A DNA stretch of 64,000 nucleotides from an uncultured Faecalibacterium sp. (GTDB taxonomy: Bacteria; Bacillota; Clostridia; Oscillospirales; Ruminococcaceae), in the NCBI GenBank assembly GCA_900539945.1, contig UQDV01000001.1, forward strand, positions 1 to 64,000, in the 5' to 3' direction. The stretch's first letter is position 1, and each line of letters opens with the position of its first letter. The notes beneath the pieces were generated by a model. It saw nothing but the letters and a program-made list of their open reading frames with translations, made no database searches and had not been told where the DNA came from. This document shows positions 42,896 through 51,039 of this stretch, one piece after another. A program made the position numbers and the translations under genes.

Positions 42896-44031
42896 TCTAT
42901 CTGGACAATGCTGCCACCACGCTGTACAAACCGCAGGAAGTAGACGCCGCCATTCTGGACGCCCTGCACACCGCAGGCAACCCCGGCCGCGGTGCCCATG
43001 AGCCGACCCTGCATGCTTCCCGGCTGGTGTATGCCGCACGGGAAGCGCTGGCAGAGCTTTTCCACGCGCCGGACCCTGCCTGCATTGCCTTTACGGCCAA
43101 CGCCACCGGCGCGTTGAACACAGCCCTGTGGGGGCTGCTGGGGCCGGGGGATCATGTCATCACCACCGTGTGTGAGCACAATTCGGTCCTGCGGCCGCTG
43201 TACCGGCTGCGGACACAGGGGGTCCAGCTCAGCTTTGCCGGGGTAGACGCCAAAGGCCGCCTGCAACATGAAAAATGGGAAGAGCTTGTGCGCCCAAACA
43301 CCAGAGCGCTGGTCGTGACCGGAGCGTCCAATGTGACTGGCAACTGCACCGATCTTGCAAAGGCTGCGGCCTTTGCACACCGGCACGGCTTGCTGCTGAT
43401 CGTGGATGCCGCGCAGACGGCCGGAGCCCAGTCCATCGACGTACAGGCGCTGGGTGTGGATGTGCTGTGCTTCACCGGGCATAAGGCTTTACTGGGGCCG
43501 CAGGGCACCGGCGGGCTGTATGTGCGTCCGGGTGTGCAGATCGCGCCCCTTGTAGTGGGCGGCAGCGGCGTGCACAGCTATGACGAGCAGCATCCCGCCC
43601 AGATGCCCACCGCACTGGAGGCCGGCACCCTGAACGTGCACGGCCTTGCCGGGCTTTGCGCCGGAGTACAATGGCTTCTGACACAGGGCGTGGAAACGCT
43701 GGCCGCCCGCGAAGCTGCACTGGCTCGCTGTTTTTACGAAGAAGTATGCGGTATGCCGGGCGTGACTGTATACGGCGACATTGAGACCGCTCTGCGTGCG
43801 CCCATCGTCTCTCTGAATATCGGAGACGAGGACTCTGCCCGGGTGGCCGATATCCTGTGGGAGGACTACGGCATCTGTGTGCGGGCCGGAGCACATTGCG
43901 CCCCGCTGATGCACAAGGCGCTTGGCACGGTGGAACAGGGCGTGGTACGGTTCAGCTTTTCACACAGCAATACCATGGAAGAAGCTCTGCACGCTGCACA
44001 GGCCGTGCGGGAGCTGGCACAGGAGCTGTAA
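42892..44031 (+). CDS. cysteine desulfurase / selenocysteine lyase family protein
   Basis: A PLP enzyme of 379 residues in the SufS/CsdB-like class. YLDNAATTLYKP at the start, SNVTGN, the PLP-Lys in CFTGHKALLGPQGTGG, and the catalytic Cys in RAGAHCAPLMHKALGT. In this context it probably mobilises Se or S from (seleno)cysteine for SelD and YedF. ATGA overlap with yedF; the next gene follows with no gap. Confidence 0.93.
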   Translation: MIYLDNAATTLYKPQEVDAAILDALHTAGNPGRGAHEPTLHASRLVYAAREALAELFHAPDPACIAFTANATGALNTALWGLLGPGDHVITTVCEHNSVLRPLYRLRTQGVQLSFAGVDAKGRLQHEKWEELVRPNTRALVVTGASNVTGNCTDLAKAAAFAHRHGLLLIVDAAQTAGAQSIDVQALGVDVLCFTGHKALLGPQGTGGLYVRPGVQIAPLVVGGSGVHSYDEQHPAQMPTALEAGTLNVHGLAGLCAGVQWLLTQGVETLAAREAALARCFYEEVCGMPGVTVYGDIETALRAPIVSLNIGDEDSARVADILWEDYGICVRAGAHCAPLMHKALGTVEQGVVRFSFSHSNTMEEALHAAQAVRELAQEL

Positions 44032-44262
44032 ATGCGCACAAAAAAGACCTATATCGTGCTCTCCTTCCGCACAACGGTGGAAGCCATGGCCTGGGAGAAG
44101 CACTGCGCCACGGCACAGATCCCCGGGCGGCTGATCCCGCTCCCACGGGAGATCTCCGCCGGGTGCGGCCTTGCCTGGCGCATGACGCCGGAGGATTGGG
44201 AACACTGGAACAGCCTGCTGGACCCGGCGGCTTACGACGCGGTGTCGCAGGTGGAGCAATGA
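44032..44262 (+). CDS. DUF3343 protein, putative Se/S carrier
   Basis: A protein of 76 residues with the DUF3343 pattern: YIVLSFRTTVEAMAWEKHC, GRLIPLPREISAGCGLAWRM. Two Cys are present, one in SAGCG, the presumed carrier site. It begins on the base after the desulfurase stop, so the two proteins are made together. The proposed role is to accept Se or S from the desulfurase. Confidence 0.88.
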   Translation: MRTKKTYIVLSFRTTVEAMAWEKHCATAQIPGRLIPLPREISAGCGLAWRMTPEDWEHWNSLLDPAAYDAVSQVEQ

Positions 44263-44280
44263 CGAACAGGAGAATATTTT

Positions 44281-45330
44281 ATGAGCGCATTGGTTGATGC
44301 CCTGCAGAAAGGGCAGGTCACCGGAGACTGTGCCCTTGCGGCGGTTCTGGATGGACCGGAGGCCGGCAGCCGGATGCTGCTGCGCGGCGGGCGCCCGGTG
44401 TGGCAGACCCACAGCAGCGGCGTATTGCAGCGCAGCCTTTCCCGTTTGCAGGAATGCACAGCCACCGGGTTTCTGGAACTGGACGGCATGCGGGTGTTTG
44501 TGGAACGATTCGGTGCGGTGCCGCAGATCGTTGTCTGCGGCGGCGGCCATGTAGCGGTATCGGTGGTACGGCTGGCAAAACTGCTGGGCCTGCCGGTGCT
44601 TGCTATGGAGGACCGCACGGAGTATGCGCAGGACCTGCGGGATGCCGGAGCGGACACGGTCCTCTGCTTACCGTTTGCACAGGCACTGGAGCAGGTGCCC
44701 GGCGGGGCAGAGACCTACTTTGTGGTCGTGACCCGCGCCCATGCCTTTGATGTGGCCTGCCTGGAGCAGATCTTGCAGAAACCGGCGGCTTACGTTGGCA
44801 TGATGGGCAGCCGGGGCCGGGCCGCACTGGTACGGCGACAGCTGCTGGAAGCCGGGGCGGATGCTGCACGGGTGGAAGCTGTGCAGGCCCCCATCGGACT
44901 TGCCATCGGGGCCAAAACAGCCGAAGAGATCGCGCTGTCCATTCTGGCGCAGATCGTGGAAGTGAAAAACGCCCGCCCTCAGACCGAGGGCTTTGCTCCG
45001 GCGCTTCTGGCGGCGATGGAGCAGGCCGCACAGAACGGCCAGCCTGCAGTGCTGGCGACGATCATTGCACGGCACGGCTCCACCCCGCGGGAGGTCGGCT
45101 CCAAAATGCTGCTCCTGCCCGATGGCACGACTGTGGGCAGTGTGGGCGGCGGCATCATGGAATACCGTACTCGGCAGGCCGCCGCTGAAATGCTGGCCGG
45201 GCATACAGCATCGGTGCAGACGGTCACATTTTCGGCCGACGGCAAAAACGAAGATGCCGCGGTTGCGGCCTGCGGTGGTTCCATGGAGCTTCTGCTGGAA
45301 ATCATTCCGGAAGGAGGATCCATGGAATGA
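44281..45330 (+). CDS. XdhC/CoxI family maturation factor with rearranged domain order
   Basis: A protein of 349 residues. Residues 1-78 look like the end of a CoxI domain (FLELDGMRVFVERFG). Residues 80-222 form the XdhC Rossmann domain (IVVCGGGHVAVSVVRLA, GMMGSRGRAALVRRQL, GLAIGAKTAEEIALSILAQI). Residues 240-349 carry the CoxI front part (ATIIARHGSTPREVGSKMLL, GSVGGGIMEYRTRQ) that normally sits at the N-terminus. XdhC binds the finished cofactor, protects its sulfido or selenido ligand and inserts it. GGAG lies 9 bases before the ATG. Confidence 0.88.
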   Translation: MSALVDALQKGQVTGDCALAAVLDGPEAGSRMLLRGGRPVWQTHSSGVLQRSLSRLQECTATGFLELDGMRVFVERFGAVPQIVVCGGGHVAVSVVRLAKLLGLPVLAMEDRTEYAQDLRDAGADTVLCLPFAQALEQVPGGAETYFVVVTRAHAFDVACLEQILQKPAAYVGMMGSRGRAALVRRQLLEAGADAARVEAVQAPIGLAIGAKTAEEIALSILAQIVEVKNARPQTEGFAPALLAAMEQAAQNGQPAVLATIIARHGSTPREVGSKMLLLPDGTTVGSVGGGIMEYRTRQAAAEMLAGHTASVQTVTFSADGKNEDAAVAACGGSMELLLEIIPEGGSME

Positions 45331-46142
45331 AACAGGATGCCCTGATCCTGGTGCGCGGCGGCGGCGACCTTGCTACCGGCACCATCCATCGTCTGTGGTC
45401 CGCCGGGCTGCGGGTGCTTGTACTGGAAACCGCTCACCCGGCAGCTATCCGGCGGCAGGTGTCGCTCTGCGAAGCTGTGTACGAAGGTGAAACAACGGTA
45501 GAGGGCCTGAGGGCTGTTCGTATCGACACACTGGAACAGGCTCCGACCGTCTGGGCACAGAATGCGGTGCCCGTCCTCATCGACCCGGCAGGCAGCTGCG
45601 TGGCACAAGCAAAGCCGGATGTATTGGTGGATGCCATTCTGGCCAAGAAGAACCTTGGCACCACCCGTGATATGGCACCGCTGACCATCGCCCTTGGCCC
45701 CGGATTTACAGCCGGACAGGATGTGGATATCGTGGTCGAGACGAAGCGCGGCCATCGGCTGGGCCGTATCATCCGGGAGGGCGCTGCCATCCCGAACACT
45801 GGTATTCCGGGTGTCATCGGCGGTTATGGCAAGGAGCGGGTCATCCATGCGCAGACGGAAGGCATCTTTCAGGATGTGCGAAAGATCGGTGACCTGGTGG
45901 AAGCAGGGGAGATCATCGCACAGATCCGGACGCCGGAAGGCAAATCCATCCCGGTCACCACACAGATCGGCGGCATCCTGCGCGGTCTGCTGCGCAGCGG
46001 CTACCCGGTCACTCCGGGGTTCAAGGTGGCTGATGTGGACCCCCGCCGGGAAGAGCTTTCCAACTGTTTCCTGATCTCGGATAAATCCCGCTGTATTGCG
46101 GGCAGTGTGCTGGAGCTTGTCTGCGCACAGCTGTGGAACTAA
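45327..46142 (+). CDS. yqeB: YqeB/EF2563 selenium-dependent molybdenum hydroxylase system protein
   Basis: A protein of 271 residues. A Rossmann-like start (LILVRGGGDLATGTIHRL) is followed by PDVLVDAILAKKNLGTTRDMAPLTIALGPGF and a lipoyl-like IGDLVEAGEIIAQI segment. These define the YqeB family, which occurs only with selenium-dependent molybdenum hydroxylases. The exact step is not known. It ends the operon. Confidence 0.93.
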   Translation: MKQDALILVRGGGDLATGTIHRLWSAGLRVLVLETAHPAAIRRQVSLCEAVYEGETTVEGLRAVRIDTLEQAPTVWAQNAVPVLIDPAGSCVAQAKPDVLVDAILAKKNLGTTRDMAPLTIALGPGFTAGQDVDIVVETKRGHRLGRIIREGAAIPNTGIPGVIGGYGKERVIHAQTEGIFQDVRKIGDLVEAGEIIAQIRTPEGKSIPVTTQIGGILRGLLRSGYPVTPGFKVADVDPRREELSNCFLISDKSRCIAGSVLELVCAQLWN

Positions 46143-46144
46143 CA

Positions 46145-46206
46145 ACAAAAAACGCCTCTGCTCCGGATGGAGTGACCATCCATGGAACAGAGGCGCTTGC
46201 TTTTTT
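46145..46206. terminator. bidirectional terminator after yqeB
   Basis: CGCCTCTG (46153-46160) pairs with CAGAGGCG (46188-46195), with an inner GGATGG/CCATCC helix. T6 lies on the right and A7 on the left, serving yqeB and the convergent small gene. Confidence 0.88.
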
Positions 46207-46212
46207 ATGGAA

Positions 46213-46407
46213 TCAGTTGCGGTAGCAGCGGTCCTGGCCGACCAGCCAGTCCTCACACAGATGCTGGGCTTCCTCCAGGCTGCGGCTCTCGCAGTCAAAA
46301 AAGGCACCGTGCAGGGAACGGTAGGAGTAGTGAACGCGCGGAACACCGTTTGCGTCCTTGAATCGTTCGCAGCGTTCCTGTCCGGGCATCAGATAGCATT
46401 GTTCCAT
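46213..46407 (-). CDS. small Cys-rich hypothetical protein
   Basis: A protein of 64 residues with five Cys (CYLMPGQERCERF, FFDCES, HLCEDW, QDRCYRN) and many aromatics. GAAGGAGA lies 8-9 bases before the ATG, and an extended -10 (TGA-TACAAT) is about 60 bases upstream on the minus strand. I do not recognise the family. No signal peptide is seen, so a cytoplasmic metal- or thiol-related role is only a guess. Convergent with the selenium operon. Confidence 0.7.
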   Translation of the reverse strand: MEQCYLMPGQERCERFKDANGVPRVHYSYRSLHGAFFDCESRSLEEAQHLCEDWLVGQDRCYRN

Positions 46408-46559
46408 CGTTCATTTCTCCTTCAATCTTTTTGCTGCGGCGGCAGGGCACGCAACGCTTGCTATTGTATCACGCAGGAGAAAAGTTTGCTATTGCTGTTT
46501 TACCCAAAGATACATTTTGTTTTTCTATGCGGTTGTGGCACAAAAAGGCTTGACAAGGT

Positions 46560-47063
46560 TTATTCGTGCAGGGCACGCTCTTCTTCAAGGGATGCATTCA
46601 TCCCATGGATGCGGCCCAGACCATAGGCCAGCAGAACACTGCACAGCAGATTTACAATGGAAAACGTCTGCCCGTCTAGGATATTGACAACACCGATGAT
46701 CAGATTGGCAAGGCAGATCAGCCAGAGCGATTTACCGATGCGTGCAAGATGCGCAATGCGGGAATCTATGTCCGAAAACAGGTCAAACGACCCGAGCTCG
46801 GCTTTGCGGCGGAAATAGACCCAGTTCACACAGCCGCCGACATATTCTGCACCGGTTTCTTCCACAAAGCTGCGATAGTCCCGGTCTGCATTCATCTCCA
46901 TGCGGATGATGTATTCGCCCGGCTCACAGCGCACGAAGGTGTACGAGCAAAACGCTGCATGCTCCAAAGCCCAGCCTTCCGCCGCCATTTCGTTGAGCCA
47001 GAGTTCTTCCTTCTTGAAATCCCATTCCAGATAGACTTTATGGATGGTTTTGCGCGTGTTCAT
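46560..47063 (-). CDS. DUF2812 membrane protein
   Basis: A protein of 167 residues. The first 110 are soluble DUF2812 (YLEWDFKKEELWLNEMAAEGWALE, CEPGEYIIRME, GAEYVGGCVNWVYFRRK), followed by two membrane helices at about 112-150. The family is regularly co-encoded with PadR repressors. I use the second Met because AAGGAGG is then 7 bases upstream; the first Met overlaps the padR stop. Confidence 0.88.
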   Translation of the reverse strand: MNTRKTIHKVYLEWDFKKEELWLNEMAAEGWALEHAAFCSYTFVRCEPGEYIIRMEMNADRDYRSFVEETGAEYVGGCVNWVYFRRKAELGSFDLFSDIDSRIAHLARIGKSLWLICLANLIIGVVNILDGQTFSIVNLLCSVLLAYGLGRIHGMNASLEEERALHE

Positions 47064-47065
47064 GG

Positions 47066-47377
47066 TCATTCCTCCTTCAGGATGCTTTCGCCGTTTGCAA
47101 CCAGCTGCTGCAGCCGGGCAAGCTCATGTCTCAGGACTGCTAGACCCTCTGTGGTCAGCTGATATTCTTTTTTGCGGCTCCCACTTTCCACGGGCAGCTG
47201 TCGGATCCAGCCTTTTTCGCACAGGGAGTTCAGTGCTCCATACAATGTCCCTGCGGCAAGGTGTACCCGCCCGCCGGAAAGCTGCTCGGTCTGCTGCATG
47301 ATGCCGTATCCATGCTGCGGATGATAAAGAGAAAGCAGAATGTAATAGGTGGACTCGGTCAGGGCCATGGCTTCCAT
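47066..47377 (-). CDS. PadR family transcriptional regulator
   Basis: A winged-helix protein of 103 residues: ALTESTYYILLSLYHPQHGYGIMQ, GTLYGALNSLCEKGWI, KKEYQLTTEGLAVLRHEL. PadR dimers repress linked membrane protein genes, here DUF2812 in the same operon. GGAGAGG lies 10 bases before the ATG. Two palindromes in its own promoter suggest autorepression. Confidence 0.93.
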   Translation of the reverse strand: MEAMALTESTYYILLSLYHPQHGYGIMQQTEQLSGGRVHLAAGTLYGALNSLCEKGWIRQLPVESGSRKKEYQLTTEGLAVLRHELARLQQLVANGESILKEE

Positions 47378-47412
47378 CGTTTCGATACCTCTCCGTTTCG
47401 ATCGAAAGTCTT

Positions 47413-47431
47413 TATATCGTGTTCCGATATA
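47413..47431. promoter_or_regulatory. PadR operator candidate, downstream site
   Basis: TATATCG-N5-CGATATA, a 19-base inverted repeat just downstream of the predicted padR transcription start. Confidence 0.6.
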
Positions 47432-47441
47432 TCGTGATCAT

Positions 47442-47471
47442 ATTATATCGTGTGACGATATAGTTTGTCAA
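47442..47471 (-). promoter_or_regulatory. padR-DUF2812 promoter
   Basis: On the minus strand TTGACA (47471-47466) and TATAAT (47447-47442) are 18 bases apart. Confidence 0.85.
47444..47462. promoter_or_regulatory. PadR operator candidate overlapping the promoter
   Basis: TATATCGT-GTG-ACGATATA, a perfect inverted repeat with 8-base arms, placed in the spacer and -10 of the padR promoter. Confidence 0.65.
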
Positions 47472-47554
47472 GTGCATTTTTGCAATATGGAAAAACGATG
47501 GAAGCAGGAAAAATATTTTGTGCAATTTTCATAGTTTTCTTCTAAGGATTTTGG

Positions 47555-47563
47555 TGGTACAAT
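47555..47563 (+). promoter_or_regulatory. extended -10 promoter of phoH
   Basis: TGG-TACAAT, 35 bases before the start codon. Confidence 0.5.
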
Positions 47564-47597
47564 ATAGCTATCGAAGCAGGCACATCAGGAGGAGCAC

Positions 47598-48581
47598 ATG
47601 GCAGAAAAGAACATTGAACTGGATAGTGTAGAGATCGCCGCGGCGGTCTTTGGCAACTGCGACCGGAACATCCGGCTGCTGGAAAACGAGTTCTCCGTTA
47701 CGGCCGTCTGCCGGGGCACACAGCTCCGGCTCTCCGGCGAACCGGCCAACGTAGCGGCGGCCAGCCGCGCGGTGGAAGGCATGCTTCTTCTGATCGAGAA
47801 CCATACCCCGCTGGAGGATCAGACTGTGCGCTACTGCATCAGCCTGGCTCATGACGGCGCTGAGAAACGGGTGCGGGAACTGACCGAGGATTTTGTAACG
47901 GTTACGGTCAAAGGGCGGCCCATCCGGCCCAAGACGCTGGGCCAGAAGGAATACCTGAATGCCATCCGGAACAATGCCATCACCTTTGGTGTCGGCCCGG
48001 CGGGCACCGGTAAGACCTACCTCGCCGTAGCTATGGCCGTAAAGGCCTTCAAGGCCAAGGAGGTGTCCCGCATCGTGCTGACCCGCCCGGCGGTAGAAGC
48101 AGGGGAGAAACTGGGTTTTCTGCCCGGTGATCTGCAGCAGAAAGTGGACCCGTATCTGCGCCCGCTGTATGACGGTCTGTTTGATATGCTGGGGGCCGAG
48201 ACATATGAGCGTCTGGTGGAAAAACAGATCATTGAGGTGGCCCCGCTGGCCTATATGCGCGGCCGTACGCTGGACGACTCCTTCATCATTCTGGATGAGG
48301 CGCAGAACACCACGCCGGAGCAGATGAAAATGTTCTTGACCCGCATGGGCGTGGGTTCCAAGGTCGTTGTGACCGGCGATGTGACTCAGATCGACCTGCC
48401 GGAACGCACCCGCAGCGGCCTTGTGGATGCGCTGCATGTGCTGAAGCAGGTCAAGGGCATTGCCCAGTGCTATTTTACCGAAAAAGACGTTGTGCGCCAC
48501 CGCCTTGTGCAGGAGATCATCAAGGCATACGACAGGGCTGCACATCCCGAAAAACAACCAAACCAGAAAGGAGAGGACTGA
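47598..48581 (+). CDS. phoH: PhoH family ATPase
   Basis: A protein of 327 residues. An N-terminal KH-like segment (about 1-95) precedes the PhoH ATPase with GPAGTGKTYLAVAMAV, VLTRPAVEAGEKLGFLPGD and FIILDEAQNTTPEQMKMFLTRMG. It is thought to be an RNA-linked ATPase working with YbeY in rRNA metabolism; ybeY is the next gene. Strong AGGAGGAG before the ATG. Confidence 0.96.
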   Translation: MAEKNIELDSVEIAAAVFGNCDRNIRLLENEFSVTAVCRGTQLRLSGEPANVAAASRAVEGMLLLIENHTPLEDQTVRYCISLAHDGAEKRVRELTEDFVTVTVKGRPIRPKTLGQKEYLNAIRNNAITFGVGPAGTGKTYLAVAMAVKAFKAKEVSRIVLTRPAVEAGEKLGFLPGDLQQKVDPYLRPLYDGLFDMLGAETYERLVEKQIIEVAPLAYMRGRTLDDSFIILDEAQNTTPEQMKMFLTRMGVGSKVVVTGDVTQIDLPERTRSGLVDALHVLKQVKGIAQCYFTEKDVVRHRLVQEIIKAYDRAAHPEKQPNQKGED

Positions 48582-48585
48582 TTCT

Positions 48586-49077
48586 ATGTCCAATAAAGTT
48601 CTGATCACAAATTCCCAGAAGGCCGTCAAGGTCCCGTCCGGCCTCCGCATCCTGATCCGCCGCGCCTGCAACGCTGTGCTGGAGTTCGAGCACTTTGAGG
48701 CTCCGGCTGAGATCAGCGTGACCTTTGTGGACAACGCGGCCATTGCAGAGCTGAACAACCAGTACCGCAACAAGCCCATGCCCACCGACGTTTTGAGCTT
48801 CCCGCTGGGTGTGGATGGCAAATATGATGTGGACGAAAACAACGGCTGCAAAATGCTGGGCGATATCGTCATCAGCATGGAGCGCGCCCAGGAGCAGGCG
48901 ACCCTCTACGGCCATCCGCTGCAGCGGGAAGTGGCATTTCTGACCGTGCATTCCATGCTGCATCTGCTGGGCTACGACCATGAGAACGGCGGCCTGGAAG
49001 CTATGCGGATGCGGGAAAAAGAAGAGGCCGTGCTGCTGCAGCTGGGCCTGCCCCGCACGGTGAGCTACACCGAATGA
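48586..49077 (+). CDS. ybeY: endoribonuclease YbeY (16S rRNA maturation)
   Basis: A protein of 163 residues. The zinc-binding motif H-x3-H-x5-H is present as HSMLHLLGYDH. PTDVLSFPLG and GDIVISMERAQEQA are typical. It processes the 3' end of 16S rRNA. It starts 4 bases after phoH stops, with AAAGGAGAGG upstream. The 7TM-HD, dgkA and cdd genes often found here are absent. Confidence 0.96.
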   Translation: MSNKVLITNSQKAVKVPSGLRILIRRACNAVLEFEHFEAPAEISVTFVDNAAIAELNNQYRNKPMPTDVLSFPLGVDGKYDVDENNGCKMLGDIVISMERAQEQATLYGHPLQREVAFLTVHSMLHLLGYDHENGGLEAMRMREKEEAVLLQLGLPRTVSYTE

Positions 49078-49130
49078 TTTGCCTTTGATCCAACGTGCAT
49101 TTCTGCACACAGCAAGACAGGAGTTTGATT

Positions 49131-50069
49131 TTGAGTAACACGACGCCCGTTCAGGGCCATTACGATACGTCGTCGGTTTTTGTGGCGGTCATCGGCCGCC
49201 CCAATGTGGGCAAATCCAGCCTGACCAACCTGCTGGTTGGCGAAAAGGTGGCCATTGTCACCTCCAAGCCGCAGACCACCCGTACCCGCATTACCGGTGT
49301 GATCACCCGCGGCCCGCTGCAGTATGTGCTGCTGGATACCCCCGGCGTACACAAAGCCCGCAACAAGCTGGGCAAGCGCATGGACAAAACCGCCAGCGAT
49401 TCCATTGCCGACGTGGATGTTTCCATGATGCTGTTCGAGCCCTATGGTGCCCTGAATGAATCCGAGATGGTTCTGGTGGACATGCTGCGCAGCAGCGGCG
49501 GCCCGGCCATTGCCGTCATCAATAAGACAGACCTTGTCAAGGATGCCGCTGACCTGGAAGCCCGCAAAGAAGAGCTGAAGGCGCTGGGTGTATTCGATGA
49601 CATCTACACGGTCAGCGTCCGCAACGAGGACGGCTGTGAAACGCTGTTCGATGCCTTGAGCCGCTACGCCGTAGAAGGCCCCCATTACTTTGATGATGAT
49701 GCCTACACCGATATGCCGGAGAAGGAACTGGTGGCAGAGGTCATCCGTGAAAAAGCCCTGCTGTTCATGCGCGACGAGATCCCGCACGGCATCGCGGTAG
49801 TCGTGGAGCGCTTCAAGGAGCGCCCCGGCACCGATCTCATCGACATTGATGTGAACATTTACTGTGAGCGGGAAAGCCACAAGGGCATGGTCATCGGCAA
49901 GGGCGGCGCCATGCTGAAAAAGATCGCCAGTGCGGCCCGTGCCGACTGCGAAGAGTTTCTGGGCTGCCGCGTGAACCTGCAGTGCTGGGTCAAGGTGAAG
50001 TCGGACTGGCGGGATAACGAGTTCCTGCTGAACAATTTCGGTTTCAAGCAGAACAACGGCAGCCGCTGA
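49131..50069 (+). CDS. era: GTPase Era
   Basis: A protein of 312 residues. G domain: VAVIGRPNVGKSSLTN, TTRTRITG, DTPGVHKARNKLGKRM, NKTD. A C-terminal KH domain (VVERFKERPGTDLIDIDVNIY, GMVIGKGGAMLKKI) binds 16S rRNA. The start is TTG at 49131, with CAGGAG 7-8 bases upstream; the earlier GTG in frame lacks such a site. Confidence 0.96.
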   Translation: MSNTTPVQGHYDTSSVFVAVIGRPNVGKSSLTNLLVGEKVAIVTSKPQTTRTRITGVITRGPLQYVLLDTPGVHKARNKLGKRMDKTASDSIADVDVSMMLFEPYGALNESEMVLVDMLRSSGGPAIAVINKTDLVKDAADLEARKEELKALGVFDDIYTVSVRNEDGCETLFDALSRYAVEGPHYFDDDAYTDMPEKELVAEVIREKALLFMRDEIPHGIAVVVERFKERPGTDLIDIDVNIYCERESHKGMVIGKGGAMLKKIASAARADCEEFLGCRVNLQCWVKVKSDWRDNEFLLNNFGFKQNNGSR

Positions 50070-50164
50070 GCCTTTCCAATGCAGGGCGGGTTTTCCTCGG
50101 ATAACGCCACCGCCGCCAGAGAACACTGACGGCAGTGGCGCTGCCCGGAAAGGAGACCCGGCCA

Positions 50165-50326
50165 ATGGACGTGCAAACAAGCTGGCAGGCCTTTGCCTGC
50201 ACGGGAAACATTCTCCGTTATCTGGAGTACAAACAGACACAGATGCCGGACGAACATCCGGCAGGAGACACGGATCATGGAGACCTTTGTAACACTGGGT
50301 CTGGTGTTGAAAGAGACCCGCTATAA
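50165..50326 (+). CDS. yqzL: YqzL-like small protein
   Basis: A protein of 53 residues. Its first half, SWQAFACTGNILRYLEYKQTQ, matches the YqzL pattern (W-x-x-F-x-x-TG-x-x-x-x-YL-x-YK). Location between era and recO is the same as in Bacillus. The function is unknown. AAAGGAG lies 10 bases upstream. The last 50 bases overlap the recO start in another frame; the C-terminal half looks like readout of the recO leader. Confidence 0.75.
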   Translation: MDVQTSWQAFACTGNILRYLEYKQTQMPDEHPAGDTDHGDLCNTGSGVERDPL

Positions 50327-51026
50327 AGAATCGGACCGGATCCTCACGATCCTGACCCCGGGGCTGGGGGTGATCTCGGCTTCGGCACAGAGCAGCCTGC
50401 GGCTGAAAAGCAAATTGTTCAGCGCGTGCGGGCTGTTTTGCTATTCGGAATTCACGCTGGTGCCGGGGCGCAACATGTATACTGTGCGCGAAGCGGCCGT
50501 CAAGAATGTCTTTCACGGCATTTCTTCCTCCATCGAGGGGATGAGTCTGGCCATGTATCTGGCCGAAATGGCTGCTGCGTTGACCCCCACCGGACAGGAA
50601 GCTGAGCGGGAACTGCGTCTGCTGCTGAACTGCCTGTACATGATCAGTGAGCACAAGGCGGACCTGCGGGCCATCAAGGCCGTTTTTGAGCTTCGCACCA
50701 TGAGCGAGTGTGGCTTTCTGCCGCAGTTGGTGTGCTGCCGCGACTGCGGCACCTACGATGCAGGCGATGCCTTTTATCTGGATGTGCAGGAGGGCTATCT
50801 GCTCTGTGCTGATTGTGCGGCCAAGGCTGGGAAACGCTGCAATCTGGATCGCAATGCACTGTTTGCACTGCGGCACATCTGCCTTGTGGAGGACAAAAAA
50901 ATATTTTCGTTCAAGATTTCTGTGGGCAGTCTGGAAAAGCTGGCAGCCGTAGCGGAGCAGTATGCGCTAACGCATCTGGACAAGCCGCTGAAGAGCTACG
51001 ACTTTTTAAAAACGGTGCTGCCCTGA
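50277..51026 (+). CDS. recO: DNA repair protein RecO
   Basis: A protein of 249 residues. OB-fold N-terminus (GLVLKETRYKESDRILTILTPGLGVISASA), helical domain, and a zinc site CCRDCGTYDAGDAFYLDVQEGYLLCADC. RecO loads RecA with RecR at single-strand gaps. The ATG follows GCAGGAG; translation is probably coupled to yqzL. Confidence 0.95.
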   Translation: METFVTLGLVLKETRYKESDRILTILTPGLGVISASAQSSLRLKSKLFSACGLFCYSEFTLVPGRNMYTVREAAVKNVFHGISSSIEGMSLAMYLAEMAAALTPTGQEAERELRLLLNCLYMISEHKADLRAIKAVFELRTMSECGFLPQLVCCRDCGTYDAGDAFYLDVQEGYLLCADCAAKAGKRCNLDRNALFALRHICLVEDKKIFSFKISVGSLEKLAAVAEQYALTHLDKPLKSYDFLKTVLP

Positions 51027-51039
51027 GCAAAAGGATATT

